Positions 41,377 to 52,012 of a stretch of 64,000 nucleotides of DNA are shown here, piece after piece; positions within the stretch are counted from its first letter, which is position 1, and each line of letters starts with the position of its first letter. Source of the DNA: Lentilactobacillus curieae (GTDB taxonomy: Bacteria; Bacillota; Bacilli; Lactobacillales; Lactobacillaceae); NCBI RefSeq assembly GCF_000785105.2, contig NZ_CP018906.1, positions 62,001 through 126,000 on the forward strand, given 5' to 3'. Under the pieces are notes generated by a model. The model saw nothing but the letters and a program-made list of their open reading frames with translations. It was not told the origin of the DNA and ran no database searches. Made by a program: the position numbers and the translations under genes.

Positions 41377-42156
41377 CTACTTCTTTACTATCGTAAGAAT
41401 GTCTCGATGTGCATTTTCTGTCGCTAATAATACCGGTTTTGATGATAACACACCCAATTGTTGTCCGTCAATAGTTGTCATCTTAAGTCCTAATGTTTCA
41501 GCAAAGATTTTTCCAGCACCAAAATCCCAAGGCTTTAAATAGGAAATATATCCGATTAACTCACCCTTAAAAACAGAAATCATGTCTATACCTGCACTGC
41601 CATAGATTCTCATTCCTAACGAAGTCTGGGCAATGTCTTGCATATGAAAATTATCATTAATGACAAGTGGCCCACTTAAGCCGATTAATCCGTCACTTAA
41701 ATTGGTATTTTTCACTTCATCAATTTTAGTGGAATTTAAATAAACCCCGTATTCTGGCCCGCCGTAAAGCAATTCATTATTGATCACATCCATAATGAAC
41801 CCCAAAACTCCTTGACCATCGATATAAAGGCTAATCATCATGGCAAAGTGGTTTCGCTGTTTGACAAAGTTCATCGTGCCGTCAATTGGATCAACAATCC
41901 ATATCCTGCCATCAATGTTGTCAACTTGGTCACCAAAACCTTCTTCTCCTAGAATTTTCGCTTCTGGATCAAATTGGCGAATCTTACTAACGAAAAACTG
42001 TTCGTTCGCCCGGTCAATGTTAGTTACCAAATCACTTCTACCACTTTTGGTGTCGACTTTTAGCCTGGAATCAATTTTTCTTAATACATTATCCCGAGCT
42101 TCAACCAGCCAGTTTCTAACAACCTTCACGGTGTCCTTTAATTCATCACTATTCAT
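41377..42156 (-). CDS. Inositol monophosphatase family protein
   Basis: A 259-residue magnesium-dependent phosphatase. The metal motifs are GEEGFG (about 68-73), WIVDPIDGTMNFV (about 84-96) and WDFGAG (about 206-211). Members act on inositol phosphate, fructose bisphosphate, PAP or similar; the substrate cannot be read here. The ATG at 42156 overlaps the stop of the UPF0223 gene by 8 nt and uses GGTGAC as ribosome binding site. Confidence 0.92.
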   Translation of the reverse strand: MNSDELKDTVKVVRNWLVEARDNVLRKIDSRLKVDTKSGRSDLVTNIDRANEQFFVSKIRQFDPEAKILGEEGFGDQVDNIDGRIWIVDPIDGTMNFVKQRNHFAMMISLYIDGQGVLGFIMDVINNELLYGGPEYGVYLNSTKIDEVKNTNLSDGLIGLSGPLVINDNFHMQDIAQTSLGMRIYGSAGIDMISVFKGELIGYISYLKPWDFGAGKIFAETLGLKMTTIDGQQLGVLSSKPVLLATENAHRDILTIVKK

Positions 42157-42442
42157 TATCGTCACCAACTTTAATGAATTTTGCATCAGTCTGTTCGAAT
42201 TGCTTAATTACGGTATATGCTTCAAATCCAGATGCCTCAGCAAACTTCTTTTGTAGTTGGCGCTGCTCTGATTTTGCCGGCACAATGTCCCTAAACCGAT
42301 CGTAAGCCATTTTAAAATCATCTCGGGCAATTCCCCGATTAGTTTCGTAGGCAGCTTCTACAGCGTTATAAAAAGCAATTAAATCAGAAATTTCAGAAAC
42401 ACTTATTCCTTCAATTAAAGGGTATTCATAATTTTCTGCCAT
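42149..42442 (-). CDS. UPF0223 family protein
   Basis: A 97-residue soluble protein of unknown function. The sequence MAENYEYPLIEGISVSEISDLIAFYNAVEAAYE matches the UPF0223 (YktA) family, which is usually next to an inositol monophosphatase gene in Firmicutes, as here. All-helical by eye. GGAGAGT precedes the ATG. Confidence 0.88.
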   Translation of the reverse strand: MAENYEYPLIEGISVSEISDLIAFYNAVEAAYETNRGIARDDFKMAYDRFRDIVPAKSEQRQLQKKFAEASGFEAYTVIKQFEQTDAKFIKVGDDNE

Positions 42443-42522
42443 TTTGTACTCTCCAAAATTTTATTAATTTAATTATAAGCTACCTTATGAATATACAAAA
42501 GGAATTTCACAAACTTGTAAAT

Positions 42523-42555
42523 AAAAAACTCGGAAAGCCAAATGACTTTTCGAGT
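42523..42555 (-). terminator. Terminator of the pdhABCD operon
   Basis: On the minus strand ACTCGAAAAG and CTTTCCGAGT pair with wobbles around CATTTGG and are followed by TTTTTT. Confidence 0.8.
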
Positions 42556-42585
42556 TTTTTTGATTGGTATTAATTTTTCTTGGTA

Positions 42586-44010
42586 TTAAACGTGAGTTGG
42601 GAATCCAAGAGCAATGTCTGCAGCTTCTTGAATTGGTTCGCTCAAAGTTGGGTGTGGATGAATCGTTAATGAAATATCTTCAACGTTCATGCGCCCATTT
42701 ACTGCCAAACTAAGTTCAGCAATCAAGTCACTTGCACCAGGGCCAACAACTTCCCCACCAAGTACTGTTCCTTCATCCTTTGTGAAAATCAAACGAACAA
42801 ATCCGTCAGCTTCATAAAGAGAAACAGCCCTAGCATTACCAGCAAATGGGAATTTAGCCGTCTTTACTTCTAGTCCTTGGTCCTTTGCTTGTGCTTCAGT
42901 TAACCCAACAACCGCTAGTTCTGGGTCAGAGAAGCAAACTGCAGGTACGCCAATGTAGTCGTTAGCAGTCTTGTTACCAGCAATTGCACCAGCAGCGACC
43001 TTTCCTTGGAAGAATGCCTTGTGAGCAAGAGCTGGACCTGAAGCAATATCTCCAATTGCAAAGATGTGCTCTGATGCGGTTCTACCCTGTTCATCTGTTT
43101 TAACTAATCCACGGTCATCTAATTCGACCTTAGTGTATTCCAAGCCAAGCTCGTCAGTATTTGGTTTACGACCAACTGTAACCATGCAGTAATCTGCAGT
43201 AATAGTTGCTTCCTTACCATCGGCTTCATAGGTAACAGTAACGCTCTTGTCATCTTGTGCTGAAGATTTAGCCTTAGCACCGGTAATCACATCGACACCC
43301 TTTGCTTTTAACTGTTTCAAGACGACAGCTACCATATCCTTGGTAAAGCCAGCAAGAATCGAATCAGTTCCTTCAATGATTGTTACGTGAGCTCCTAGAT
43401 TTGCGTATGCTCCGGCAAGTTCAGTACCAACGTAACCACCACCGATAACTACAAATTCTTTGGGAACTTCTGGCAAGTTCAAACCACCAGTTGAGTCAAT
43501 TACCCTGCCCTCAAATTTGAAACCAGGAATTTCAATTGGATGTGAACCACTTGCGATGATCAAGTTATCAAAATCGATCACTTGACCATTGTTATTATCC
43601 ATAAATTGGCGAGGACCTACAGGCATAACCCGTAAACGAGTATCACTGTCCAAAACAGCTTCACCTTGAATAACTTCAACTTTGTGCTTCTTAAGTAACA
43701 TCGAAACACCATTAGTCATCCGGTCAACAACGTCGTGTTGTTTCCATTCTTGAGTTTTTGAAAAATCAATTGTAGCACCCTTGCTTGTAATTCCATATTC
43801 ACTGGAATCATTAGCTTCTTGCAGGTGATGTCCAGCAGCAATCAATGCTTTTGAAGGAACACAGCCAACATTTAGACATACACCGCCAAGTGTATCTGAT
43901 CTTTCAATCAACGTAACTTTTTGGCCAAGTTCGGAAGCCCGAATGGCAGCAACATAGCCACCAGGTCCAGCTCCGATAATAACCGTTTCTTTCTTTTCAG
44001 CATCAGCCAT
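42586..44010 (-). CDS. pdhD: Dihydrolipoyl dehydrogenase (E3)
   Basis: A 474-residue FAD enzyme that reoxidises the lipoyl group of the pyruvate dehydrogenase complex. FAD-binding GAGPGGYVAAIRA (13-25), the redox disulfide GGVCLNVGCVPSKAL (about 42-56), the NAD-binding GGGYVGTELA and the C-terminal HPHPTLSE with the catalytic histidine are all present. It lies 7 nt after pdhC. Confidence 0.96.
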   Translation of the reverse strand: MADAEKKETVIIGAGPGGYVAAIRASELGQKVTLIERSDTLGGVCLNVGCVPSKALIAAGHHLQEANDSSEYGITSKGATIDFSKTQEWKQHDVVDRMTNGVSMLLKKHKVEVIQGEAVLDSDTRLRVMPVGPRQFMDNNNGQVIDFDNLIIASGSHPIEIPGFKFEGRVIDSTGGLNLPEVPKEFVVIGGGYVGTELAGAYANLGAHVTIIEGTDSILAGFTKDMVAVVLKQLKAKGVDVITGAKAKSSAQDDKSVTVTYEADGKEATITADYCMVTVGRKPNTDELGLEYTKVELDDRGLVKTDEQGRTASEHIFAIGDIASGPALAHKAFFQGKVAAGAIAGNKTANDYIGVPAVCFSDPELAVVGLTEAQAKDQGLEVKTAKFPFAGNARAVSLYEADGFVRLIFTKDEGTVLGGEVVGPGASDLIAELSLAVNGRMNVEDISLTIHPHPTLSEPIQEAADIALGFPTHV

Positions 44011-44017
44011 TATTCAA

Positions 44018-45337
44018 TCATCCTTCCATCAATAGCATATCTGGATCATGAAGCAATTTGTTCAACATGTTTAGAGCGTTTTGAGCCAATGCACCATCAA
44101 TTAAACGGTGATCGTAACTTAATGATAGCTTCAACATGTTGCCGACTTTAATTTCACCATCGTCATCAACATATGGTTCCTTGGCAATTTTACCAACACC
44201 CAAAATTGCAACTTCAGGATAATTGATAACTGGAGTGAACCAGCCACCACCAATTGAACCAACGTTACTAATTGTGATTGAACCACCGCTCATCTTGTCT
44301 GCAGACAACTTATTGTCATATGCAGCTTGGGTGTTTTCAGTAATTTCCTTAGCAATTTCAAACATACCCTTTGAATCTGCATTCTTAACGTTTGGAACGT
44401 AAAGTCCATGTTCAGTGTTAGTTGCAATACCAACGTTGTAGTAGTGCTTGTAAACAACTTCTTGGGTAGTGTCATCGATTGATGCATTCAATTCTGGATA
44501 AGCTTTCATAACGGCAACCAATGCTTTAACAACGTATGGCAAGAATGTTAAGTGAATATCACGATCCTTTGCCATTTCTTTGTAGCGCTTACGGTTGGCC
44601 ATCAAAGCTGTGACTTCAACATCATCAAATGATGTAACGTGAGGAGCAATATCCTTAGATAAGCGCATTTGCTTAGCAATCGCTTTTCTGGTCATTGACA
44701 TCTTTTCACGAGTTTCAAGTTCAGGTGCTGAAGATGAGTATGGTTGAATTGGAGCGCCTGCTGGCTTGTCGCCTGATGTGGCAGGGGCAGCAGCTTGTGT
44801 AGGAGCAGCTGCAGCAGCTGGGGCAGCACCGCCATTAAATCCATCAATATCAGCCTTCGTAACTTGGCCATGGTTTCCAGTAGCAGGAACAACTGAAATA
44901 TCAATTCCTTTGTCACGAGCATATTGACGAACTGAAGGCATTGCGAGAACCAGCTTATTTGGATCCGCAGCGGCAGGAATTGCACTGCTTGCTGCAGGTG
45001 CGGGTGCTGCATCAGCTGCTGGAGCTGGACTTGCCTCAGCGGCTGGAGCTGCTTGTTCAGCTGAAGCGGCTGGAGCCTCATCATCGCCGGTGTCAGCAGA
45101 ACCGTCGTCGATAACAACTAAAACGTCACCGATCTCTGCAGTTTCCCCCTCTTGTTTTTGAATTTCTTTGATTGTACCTGCAACTGGTGAAGGCAATTCA
45201 GAAACTGATTTATCGTTTTGAATTTCAACTAAAGGATCATCTTCTTTAACGGTGTCACCTGGTTTAACTAGCCAAGTAGCAACTTCACCTTCGGCCATTC
45301 CTTCTCCTAGCTCTGGGAGTTTAAACTTGTAAGCCAT
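44018..45337 (-). CDS. pdhC: Dihydrolipoamide acetyltransferase (E2)
   Basis: A 439-residue core of the pyruvate dehydrogenase complex. One lipoyl domain is at about 1-78 (lysine in NDKSVSE), then an Ala/Pro linker, a peripheral subunit-binding domain (about 128-165: [16 protein letters not shown]) and a second Ala/Pro linker. The catalytic domain ends with [12 protein letters not shown], the HxxxDG acetyltransferase motif. Having one lipoyl domain is normal for Gram-positive bacteria. Confidence 0.96.
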   Translation of the reverse strand: MAYKFKLPELGEGMAEGEVATWLVKPGDTVKEDDPLVEIQNDKSVSELPSPVAGTIKEIQKQEGETAEIGDVLVVIDDGSADTGDDEAPAASAEQAAPAAEASPAPAADAAPAPAASSAIPAAADPNKLVLAMPSVRQYARDKGIDISVVPATGNHGQVTKADIDGFNGGAAPAAAAAPTQAAAPATSGDKPAGAPIQPYSSSAPELETREKMSMTRKAIAKQMRLSKDIAPHVTSFDDVEVTALMANRKRYKEMAKDRDIHLTFLPYVVKALVAVMKAYPELNASIDDTTQEVVYKHYYNVGIATNTEHGLYVPNVKNADSKGMFEIAKEITENTQAAYDNKLSADKMSGGSITISNVGSIGGGWFTPVINYPEVAILGVGKIAKEPYVDDDGEIKVGNMLKLSLSYDHRLIDGALAQNALNMLNKLLHDPDMLLMEG

Positions 45338-45365
45338 AGGGTCAAACTTCCTTTCTTATTTAGAA

Positions 45366-46343
45366 TTAGTAATTCAAGATTTCACGTACTTTTTCTTCGA
45401 TATCGTCTGCATTTGGTAGCCAGTCGTTTTCAGCCATTGCAAATGGGAAGACACTGTCGGGTGCTGCAACTCTACCAATAGGTGCATCAAGTGACATAAT
45501 CTTGTTTTCAGCAATTTCAGAAGCGACCTGGGCGCCAACTCCAGCCATTTTCTGTGCTTCTTGAACTAGAACGACCTTATGAGTTTTTTCAACTGATGCG
45601 AAGATGGTATCAGTATCAATTGGAGAAAGTGAGCGAAGGTCAATTACTTCAACTGAAATGTTTTCTTTTTCTAGCTTTTCGGCAACCTTCAATGATTCGT
45701 TAACCTCAGCACTGTAAGCCACGATGGTAATATCTTTACCTTCACGAACTACATTTGCTTTGTCTAGCGGAACAGTGTACTTACCTTCAGGAATTTCGTC
45801 TTTCATTGAACGGTATAACTTCAAGTTTTCCATAAATAACACTGGATCGTTGTTTTCAACAGCTGAAATAATCAATCCTTTAGCATCATATGGGTTTGAA
45901 GGGGTAACCACTCTAAGTCCTGGAACTCCAGTAAAAATGTTTTCCATAGAATCACCGTGAAGTTCAGCGGTATGTGTACCACCACCAAATGGTGTTCTAA
46001 TTGTAATTGGCATTGACATCTTACCGTTGAAACGGAAACGGTTACGAGACATTTGACCAACAATTGAATCAACTGCTTCAAATGTAAATCCCATAAATTG
46101 AATTTCTGGAATTGGTCTCCAACCAGTAACTGCCAACCCAATTGCTAAACCTAAGATTCCTGATTCAGCTAATGGTGTATCAAACACACGGTCTTCACCA
46201 TGTTTTGCTTGGAGTCCATCAGTAGTTCTGAAAACTCCTCCGTTTTTACCAACGTCTTCACCGAAAATAAGAGTCTTTGGGTCGTCTTGTAAAACTTGAT
46301 CTAATCCTTCGGTAATTGCTTTAATATAAGTTAGTTTAGCCAT
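45366..46343 (-). CDS. pdhB: Pyruvate dehydrogenase E1 beta subunit
   Basis: A 325-residue partner of E1 alpha. It shows the transketolase-like pyrimidine domain ([36 protein letters not shown]) and the C-terminal domain ([17 protein letters not shown]). Length is normal. The gap to pdhA is 2 nt, so they are translated together. Confidence 0.96.
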   Translation of the reverse strand: MAKLTYIKAITEGLDQVLQDDPKTLIFGEDVGKNGGVFRTTDGLQAKHGEDRVFDTPLAESGILGLAIGLAVTGWRPIPEIQFMGFTFEAVDSIVGQMSRNRFRFNGKMSMPITIRTPFGGGTHTAELHGDSMENIFTGVPGLRVVTPSNPYDAKGLIISAVENNDPVLFMENLKLYRSMKDEIPEGKYTVPLDKANVVREGKDITIVAYSAEVNESLKVAEKLEKENISVEVIDLRSLSPIDTDTIFASVEKTHKVVLVQEAQKMAGVGAQVASEIAENKIMSLDAPIGRVAAPDSVFPFAMAENDWLPNADDIEEKVREILNY

Positions 46344-46345
46344 GA

Positions 46346-47467
46346 TTACTTCGACTCCTTTGCTTCGTATTTTTCAATGTCGCGTTGAACGTTTGGAGTT
46401 GGGGTTTCAAAGGTTGTCTTCAAGAAGTCGGTAACCTTTTGTTCTGGTGCGGCTTCGGCATTCTTCATAGCTTCCTTAAATTCACCCTTGTATTGTTCAA
46501 CAAGTCCGTCTTCTTTAGCTTGATCCCAAAGTTTCTTATCAGTAAGAACCTTTCTTAAACGAATTAATGGGTCACGATCGAACCATGGTTTTTCTTCATC
46601 TTTAGTACGGTAACGACTAGGATCATCACCGGCTGAACTGTGGGCACCGAAACGGTAAGTTAAGGTTTCAACCAGAACTGGGCCATTTCCTGCTGCCGCG
46701 AATTCACGAGCTTCTTTAGCTACTAGGTAGGTTGCTAAAATATCCATTCCATCTACTTGTGTAGCAGGAACACCTGAAGCAACACCCTTTTGAGCTAATG
46801 TTTCAGCTGCAGTTTGCTTATGGCGAGGTACGGAAATTGCAAATCCGTTGTTTTGAACAAAGAATACAGCTGGTGCTTGGAAGGCACTCGCAAAGTTGAT
46901 TCCTTCATAAAAATCACCTTGAGATGTTCCACCATCACCAGTAAATGCATAAGCAACTGTGTTCTCTTCCCCGTTCTTCTTGATACCAAGAGCTGCTCCT
47001 GCAGTTTGTACGTACTGAGCACCAATAATAATTTGAGGGAATAATGAACGTGTTCCTTCTGGATTATATTGGTTTGCTAAGTAGTGTCCCTTGGACCATA
47101 GGTATCCTTGTTCAACAGTTGCACCATGTTGGATCAATTGTGGTAAGTCACGGTATGCCGGAAATAGGTAATCTTGCTTCTGCATTGCATGGGCAATTCC
47201 CATTTCTGAAGCTTCTTCCCCGTAGGTAGGAGCATAGAAACCAAGTCGGCCTTGACGTGAAAAGTTCATGGTTTGTTCATGGAGCGTACGTTCCCAAACC
47301 ATCTTTTCCATCAAAGTAACTAATTCGTCGTCGCTGAATGTATCGAATAGTTCCTGGTCAACTATCTTTCCATTCTCGTCGATAACTTGAACTGGTTTCT
47401 TGTATGGATCGCTCATTGTTGATTTGATCTTGGCAAAGTCAACAACTTGCTTACTCTTTGCTGCCAT
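46346..47467 (-). CDS. pdhA: Pyruvate dehydrogenase E1 alpha subunit
   Basis: A 373-residue thiamine diphosphate enzyme that decarboxylates pyruvate. The ThDP motif [17 protein letters not shown]...NN is near 195-225 and the phosphorylation-loop region [17 protein letters not shown] follows. I start at the ATG at 47467, because GGAAAGGAAG lies 7 nt upstream; the frame is open 21 codons further. It is the first gene of pdhABCD, which makes acetyl-CoA, and diverges from def. Confidence 0.96.
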   Translation of the reverse strand: MAAKSKQVVDFAKIKSTMSDPYKKPVQVIDENGKIVDQELFDTFSDDELVTLMEKMVWERTLHEQTMNFSRQGRLGFYAPTYGEEASEMGIAHAMQKQDYLFPAYRDLPQLIQHGATVEQGYLWSKGHYLANQYNPEGTRSLFPQIIIGAQYVQTAGAALGIKKNGEENTVAYAFTGDGGTSQGDFYEGINFASAFQAPAVFFVQNNGFAISVPRHKQTAAETLAQKGVASGVPATQVDGMDILATYLVAKEAREFAAAGNGPVLVETLTYRFGAHSSAGDDPSRYRTKDEEKPWFDRDPLIRLRKVLTDKKLWDQAKEDGLVEQYKGEFKEAMKNAEAAPEQKVTDFLKTTFETPTPNVQRDIEKYEAKESK

Positions 47468-47536
47468 ATAAATAACTTCCTTTCCTAAAAAGCTAGACTT
47501 GTGATGCACAAACGATCTTTTTACAACCACAAGTAA

Positions 47537-47565
47537 AATTTAGCATTGTTTCTGAAAATTTGCAA
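47537..47565 (-). promoter_or_regulatory. Promoter of pdhABCD
   Basis: On the minus strand TTGCAA (47560-47565), 17 nt, TAAATT (47537-47542) with a TG extension (TGCTAAATT). I saw no clear cre or other operator in the 288-nt region shared with def. Confidence 0.55.
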
Positions 47566-47755
47566 GCCCTTACAACTGCTTTAGAGCAACTTTTTCACTG
47601 CTTACCTTTTAAAAGTAGTAAACGGGTTTCACTATATTTTCATTTCTCGACTTTGTGAAAAAATTAATAAGGCTTAGTGATAACGCTCCATGGTATTTTT
47701 TGGAAATTTACGCTAAAATAAGCTGTAGAAAATTTTTACTTCGGAGGTTTTAACT

Positions 47756-48316
47756 TTGTTTCTTATGAAAGATATCGTCCGTGATGGAGATCCAGTATTA
47801 CGGCAACAAGCTGAAAAGGTCAGCTTTCCCCTTTCGGATGAAGATCGTAAGTTAGCTCATGATTTAATGGAATATCTTGAAGTGAGTCAAGATCCTGAAT
47901 TATGTGAGAAATACGGTCTCCGTGCTGGGGTTGGACTAGCTGCTCCTCAAGTTGGGGTTTCAAAAATGATGGCTTCAGTAATGGTACCTGCTGAGGATGA
48001 AAATGAAGAGCCTGTTTTCAAAGATGTAATTATTAATCCAGTTATCGTTTCAAATTCAGTTCAACGCGGAGCTCTGACTGAAGGTGAGGGTTGTCTCTCA
48101 GTGGATAAAGATATCCCTGGATACGTTCCTCGTGCAGCTAGAATTACGCTTGAATATACTGATGTTGATGGCAAGGACCACCACTTACGTTTAAAGAACT
48201 ACCCCGCCATCGTGTGCCAACACGAAATTGATCACTTGCATGGAACTCTGTTCTATGATCACATTGATAAAGAAAATCCGTTCTCAAAGACTGATGACGA
48301 GGTTTTCATCTACTAA
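47756..48316 (+). CDS. def: Peptide deformylase
   Basis: A 186-residue metalloenzyme that removes the formyl group from new proteins. The three motifs are [10 protein letters not shown] (about 59-68), EGCLSV (about 108-113) and HEIDHLHG (about 152-159). Length is typical for the long type 2 enzymes of Gram-positive bacteria. The start is TTG with GGAGG 8 nt upstream. It diverges from pdhA and faces the gene at 48379. Confidence 0.96.
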   Translation: MFLMKDIVRDGDPVLRQQAEKVSFPLSDEDRKLAHDLMEYLEVSQDPELCEKYGLRAGVGLAAPQVGVSKMMASVMVPAEDENEEPVFKDVIINPVIVSNSVQRGALTEGEGCLSVDKDIPGYVPRAARITLEYTDVDGKDHHLRLKNYPAIVCQHEIDHLHGTLFYDHIDKENPFSKTDDEVFIY

Positions 48317-48330
48317 TGTTTAAGCTAACT

Positions 48331-48380
48331 AAAAAATCTCCCGAATGGCAATTTTAAAAATTGTCTCGGGAGATTTTTTT
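48331..48380. terminator. Bidirectional terminator between def and the next gene
   Basis: AAATCTCCCGA and TCGGGAGATTT pair, with inner CAATTT/AAATTG, A run on the left and T run on the right (48334-48376). Confidence 0.9.
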
Positions 48381-48852
48381 ATGTTAAACGATCTAAATCT
48401 TCTACATATTCAATTGTTGTCTGGTTAACCATAAATGCGACATCAAAATGAAGCTTATCCTCCAACTCCCAAACATCGGTTAACCGAAACACAGATTGGT
48501 CATTCTTCACAGCACTTGACTCAAAATGATGATGCTTGCCATACTCATCAAGGCTCGTAGTTAATTGCTGGCGAAATTCATCCGCTGATAAATTAGTTTT
48601 GTCTTTAGCAATTTCATATTCAAACGCCATTACCCCGCGACCCCAAACTTTGGCAATCTCTTGGGACCTGATGGGTAGAATATCTACCTTTGTTACTAGC
48701 TCCGGTAGAACACCATTTACCGCTTGATCAACAACCTTTTGCCCCATTTTGAGTCGTTTTCGAGTTGGCCTAGATACAAACAAGTAATGAATCAAATTGT
48801 ATACGATCAGTGCAAGTATCAATCCAATGATCACTTGAAAGAAAAGCACCAT
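48379..48852 (-). CDS. Membrane-anchored protein of unknown function
   Basis: A 157-residue protein. One N-terminal membrane span (about 3-25) is followed by a soluble domain of about 125 residues that I do not recognise (KMGQKVVDQAVNGVLPELVTKVDILPI, VWELEDKLHFDVAFMVNQTTIEYVEDL). I start at the ATG at 48852 with GAGGTG 6 nt upstream, rather than the GTG at 48861 that overlaps it. It is transcribed alone, convergent with def. Confidence 0.75.
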   Translation of the reverse strand: MVLFFQVIIGLILALIVYNLIHYLFVSRPTRKRLKMGQKVVDQAVNGVLPELVTKVDILPIRSQEIAKVWGRGVMAFEYEIAKDKTNLSADEFRQQLTTSLDEYGKHHHFESSAVKNDQSVFRLTDVWELEDKLHFDVAFMVNQTTIEYVEDLDRLT

Positions 48853-49056
48853 TTCATTCACCTCAGTTTCTTAGCCTAATTTTACCACTTAAAGACAGCT
48901 TGTTTCAGGACAAAGCTACTATCAGTTGGGTTTATATACTTATTTTTACAGTTATGGTAAACTACAAATATTAGTTGTGTTTAAAAGCAACCACCTGTGC
49001 GAAAAGAGATCACTGATTTCTTAAAAAAACAGAATAAATTTAAAGGAGTTTTTTCA

Positions 49057-49275
49057 ATGATTTTTAAAGTATTGTACCAACCTCAGGAGAACGAAAACCC
49101 AAGCAGAGAGAACACTCAAAGCTTGTACCTAGAAGCTGATACTGAAGTAACAGCTCGTCAACTAGTTCAAGATAATACCAATTACAACATCGAATTTATC
49201 GAACCTTTAACTGGTAAGCACCTTGAATACGAACAAGAAAACCCAGATTTTAAACTAACGGAGTTCGATAAATAA
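49057..49275 (+). CDS. rpoY: RNA polymerase epsilon subunit
   Basis: A 72-residue accessory subunit of Firmicutes RNA polymerase (DUF1447, YkzG). [10 protein letters not shown]... and [30 protein letters not shown] are typical. I start at the ATG at 49057 with AAAGGAG 8 nt upstream; the open frame before it is leader. The stop overlaps the rnjA start by one base (TAATG), the fixed rpoY-rnjA pairing of Firmicutes. Confidence 0.94.
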   Translation: MIFKVLYQPQENENPSRENTQSLYLEADTEVTARQLVQDNTNYNIEFIEPLTGKHLEYEQENPDFKLTEFDK

Positions 49276-50960
49276 TGAAAAAACTAAACGTCAAAAATAA
49301 CGAAGCTGCTATTTACGGCGTTGGTGGTTTAGGTGAAATTGGTAAGAATACTTACGGAGTTCAATTTCAAGACGAAATAATCCTAATTGATGCCGGAATT
49401 AAATTTCCGGAGGATGAACTTTTAGGGGTCGATTACGTTATTCCGGACTATCAATATATCGTAGATAATAAGGATAAGATTAAAGCTTTAGTAATTACTC
49501 ATGGTCACGAAGACCACATTGGTGGAGTGCCTTACCTATTAAAAGCACTTAATGTTCCAATTTATGCTGGGCCATTAGCCATGGCTCTCATCAAGAATAA
49601 GCTTGATGAGCATGGCCTATTAAATAGTGCCGAATTACACGAAATTGGTGAAGATACTGTTCTTAAATTCAGAAAGACAAGCGTTTCTTTCTTCAGAACA
49701 ACCCACTCAATTCCAGATACTTTGGGAATTGCGGTTCACACTCCTGTTGGTGTGATTGTTGAAACTGGTGACTTTAAGTTCGACTTGACTCCAGTAACTA
49801 AGCAAGCACCTAACCTTCAAGCAATGGCTAAGTTAGGTGAAGAAGGCGTTCTTTGTTTAATGTCTGATAGTACGAATGCCGAACGGCCAGTTTGGACAAA
49901 GTCTGAAAAATGGGTCGCTAATTCAGTTGCTCATATTTTCGACCAAATTGAAGATCGGATTATTTTCGCAACTTTCGCATCAAACATCTCAAGAATTAAA
50001 ACGGCATGTGACAACGCCCTTGCACACGGCCGTAAAATTGCTGTGTTCGGTCGAAGCATGGAAGCAGCTATCGTAAACGGTCGCGAGTTAGGATATTTGG
50101 AAATTCCAGATGAAGCCTTTGTTGACGCCAACGAATTGCAATCACTTCCTGCAAACAAAACAATGATTCTATGTACTGGATCACAAGGTGAACCAATGGC
50201 CGCCTTATCAAGAATTGCTAACGGAACTCACAGACAAATTTCAATTCAACCAGGAGATACAGTTATTTTCTCAAGTAACCCAATTCCTGGTAACACCACC
50301 AGTGTTAATAGCGTTATCAACAAGCTTGAAGAAGCTGGTGCAAACGTCATTCATGGTAAGGTAAATAACATTCATACTTCTGGACACGGTGGTCAAGAAG
50401 AACAAAAATTGATGTTGCGATTAATGAAGCCTAAATTCTTCATGCCAATCCATGGGGAATACAGAATGCTTAAAATCCATACCGAACTTGCTGAAGAATG
50501 TGGTGTGCCTTTAGACCACAGTTTCATCATGCAAAACGGTGATGTCTTAGCCCTTTCAAAGGAAAATGCTAGGTTTGCTGGACACTTCCAAGCTGGCGAT
50601 GTTTACATCGATGGTAGCGGAATTGGTGATATTGGAAATATCGTACTGAGAGACCGTCAATTACTTTCTGAAGAAGGAATTGTAGTGGTAGTTTCAACTA
50701 TTAATCTTAAAAACCAAGAGATCCAATCAGGTCCAGATATCTTATCGCGTGGATTTGTTTACATGCGTGAATCTGGTGAACTACTTGATGAAGGTCGTCG
50801 TCTCGTATTTAAGACAATTCGGAAGGCAATGCGTTCAAAGAAAGTCACTGAATCAACGATTCGTAACATGGTAATCGATGAACTACAAGAGTTCTTGTAC
50901 GAAAAAACCGAACGTCACCCAATGATTTTACCAATGCTAATCATTAGTGAAAAAAAATAA
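49275..50960 (+). CDS. rnjA: Ribonuclease J1
   Basis: A 561-residue nuclease with 5'-3' exo- and endonuclease activity in RNA decay and 16S maturation. The metal site is complete: THGHEDH (75-81), [24 protein letters not shown] and [10 protein letters not shown] in the C-terminal half. The beta-CASP part and the C-terminal domain are full length. It is coupled to rpoY. The second copy at 28392 is the degenerate partner J2. Confidence 0.95.
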   Translation: MKKLNVKNNEAAIYGVGGLGEIGKNTYGVQFQDEIILIDAGIKFPEDELLGVDYVIPDYQYIVDNKDKIKALVITHGHEDHIGGVPYLLKALNVPIYAGPLAMALIKNKLDEHGLLNSAELHEIGEDTVLKFRKTSVSFFRTTHSIPDTLGIAVHTPVGVIVETGDFKFDLTPVTKQAPNLQAMAKLGEEGVLCLMSDSTNAERPVWTKSEKWVANSVAHIFDQIEDRIIFATFASNISRIKTACDNALAHGRKIAVFGRSMEAAIVNGRELGYLEIPDEAFVDANELQSLPANKTMILCTGSQGEPMAALSRIANGTHRQISIQPGDTVIFSSNPIPGNTTSVNSVINKLEEAGANVIHGKVNNIHTSGHGGQEEQKLMLRLMKPKFFMPIHGEYRMLKIHTELAEECGVPLDHSFIMQNGDVLALSKENARFAGHFQAGDVYIDGSGIGDIGNIVLRDRQLLSEEGIVVVVSTINLKNQEIQSGPDILSRGFVYMRESGELLDEGRRLVFKTIRKAMRSKKVTESTIRNMVIDELQEFLYEKTERHPMILPMLIISEKK

Positions 50961-50971
50961 TCGTGTAAGTG

Positions 50972-51002
50972 GCTTGAACCTGAAAAAGGTTCAAGCTATT
51001 TT
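50972..51002 (+). terminator. Terminator of rpoY-rnjA
   Basis: GCTTGAACCT and AGGTTCAAGC pair (10 bp, loop GAAAA), followed by TATTTTAAT. Confidence 0.75.
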
Positions 51003-51034
51003 AATACATAAAATTAAAACTAGGGGGCACTACT

Positions 51035-51979
51035 ATGGCGGAAAAGTTTTATTTCGTCGTTAATGAAGCTGCAGCTGGTGGGAATGTAGCTAAACTTTGG
51101 CCGAAAATTGATCAACGATTGAACCAACTAAACGTCACACACTCAGACTTCAAAACTAATTTTAAAGGAGACGCCGTTCGTATCGCAAAAAAAATCTTAG
51201 CTGCCGATTCGAGCAAAGAATCAGTTATTGTTGCTGTTGGTGGTGATGGAACGCTTCACGAAATTCTTAATGGCTGCAAACAGTACTACGCCTCCCATCC
51301 AAGTGAACACCAGGTTCCAATCACGTTTCTCCCTGTCGGGTCTGGAAATGACTTTGCTAGAGCAATGAAAATTTCCGACAACTGGTCTGTTGCTTTGGAT
51401 CAGATTCTACGAGTTTCCAGCCCCCAATCTCTCGTGGTCGGTGAATATCAGGAGAATCTACGTGGCACACATGGTTACTTTATTAATAATTTTGGGATTG
51501 GTTTAGACGCAACAATCGTTCACGATGCTAATCATTCTCAAGTTAAGCACAGCAAAATCTTTGGAAAATTCAGTTACATCCTGGCAGCCTTGCATGTAAT
51601 TAGGACATTTAAGCCCGTACCAACCACAGTGATTACTGATTTTGAAAGACACCACTTCAATAATGGATTTTTGATAACCACAACTAATATCCCCTATTTT
51701 GGCGGGGGAGTTAACATTGTTCCCACTGCTTCCGCTCACGCCAATAATCTTGATTTAGTGCTAATAGAAAAACCTTCTTGGAAACAAATAACATCATTTA
51801 TTTGTCATTTGCTGGTAAAAAAACATTTAAATCTTAAATTCGTTAATCATTTTTCACAAAAACACTTTACAATAGTAACTAGAGAGAAAAGATTTAGCCA
51901 AATTGATGGCGAAGAAACACCAAGACAGGAGTTTGATGTAAGTTTCAGTACTTCAAGTTACCCCTTTTGGATCAAGTGA
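51035..51979 (+). CDS. Diacylglycerol kinase family lipid kinase
   Basis: A 314-residue kinase with a DAGK catalytic domain. GGDGTLHEILNG (about 69-80) binds the nucleotide and GSGNDFAR (about 108-115) is the second signature; QIDGEE near the end closes the YegS/DgkB-type C-terminal domain. It probably phosphorylates diacylglycerol or a related lipid at the membrane. AGGGGGC precedes the ATG. The next gene follows after 33 nt on the same strand. Confidence 0.92.
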   Translation: MAEKFYFVVNEAAAGGNVAKLWPKIDQRLNQLNVTHSDFKTNFKGDAVRIAKKILAADSSKESVIVAVGGDGTLHEILNGCKQYYASHPSEHQVPITFLPVGSGNDFARAMKISDNWSVALDQILRVSSPQSLVVGEYQENLRGTHGYFINNFGIGLDATIVHDANHSQVKHSKIFGKFSYILAALHVIRTFKPVPTTVITDFERHHFNNGFLITTTNIPYFGGGVNIVPTASAHANNLDLVLIEKPSWKQITSFICHLLVKKHLNLKFVNHFSQKHFTIVTREKRFSQIDGEETPRQEFDVSFSTSSYPFWIK

Positions 51980-52012
51980 TTGAATTAATCTAATGACACC
52001 GAGGTTTTTCTC

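Noticed and set aside
44692-45117. 141-codon Gln/Leu-rich frame inside pdhC
   Set aside because: It is a +1 frame shadow of the Ala/Pro linkers of the E2 protein, whose GC-rich codons leave other frames open.
47630-47720. Possible cre (catabolite control) site near TGGAGCGTTATCA upstream of pdhA
   Set aside because: The spacing between the TG, CG and CA steps is one base short and the site is far upstream of the promoter, so I do not support it.
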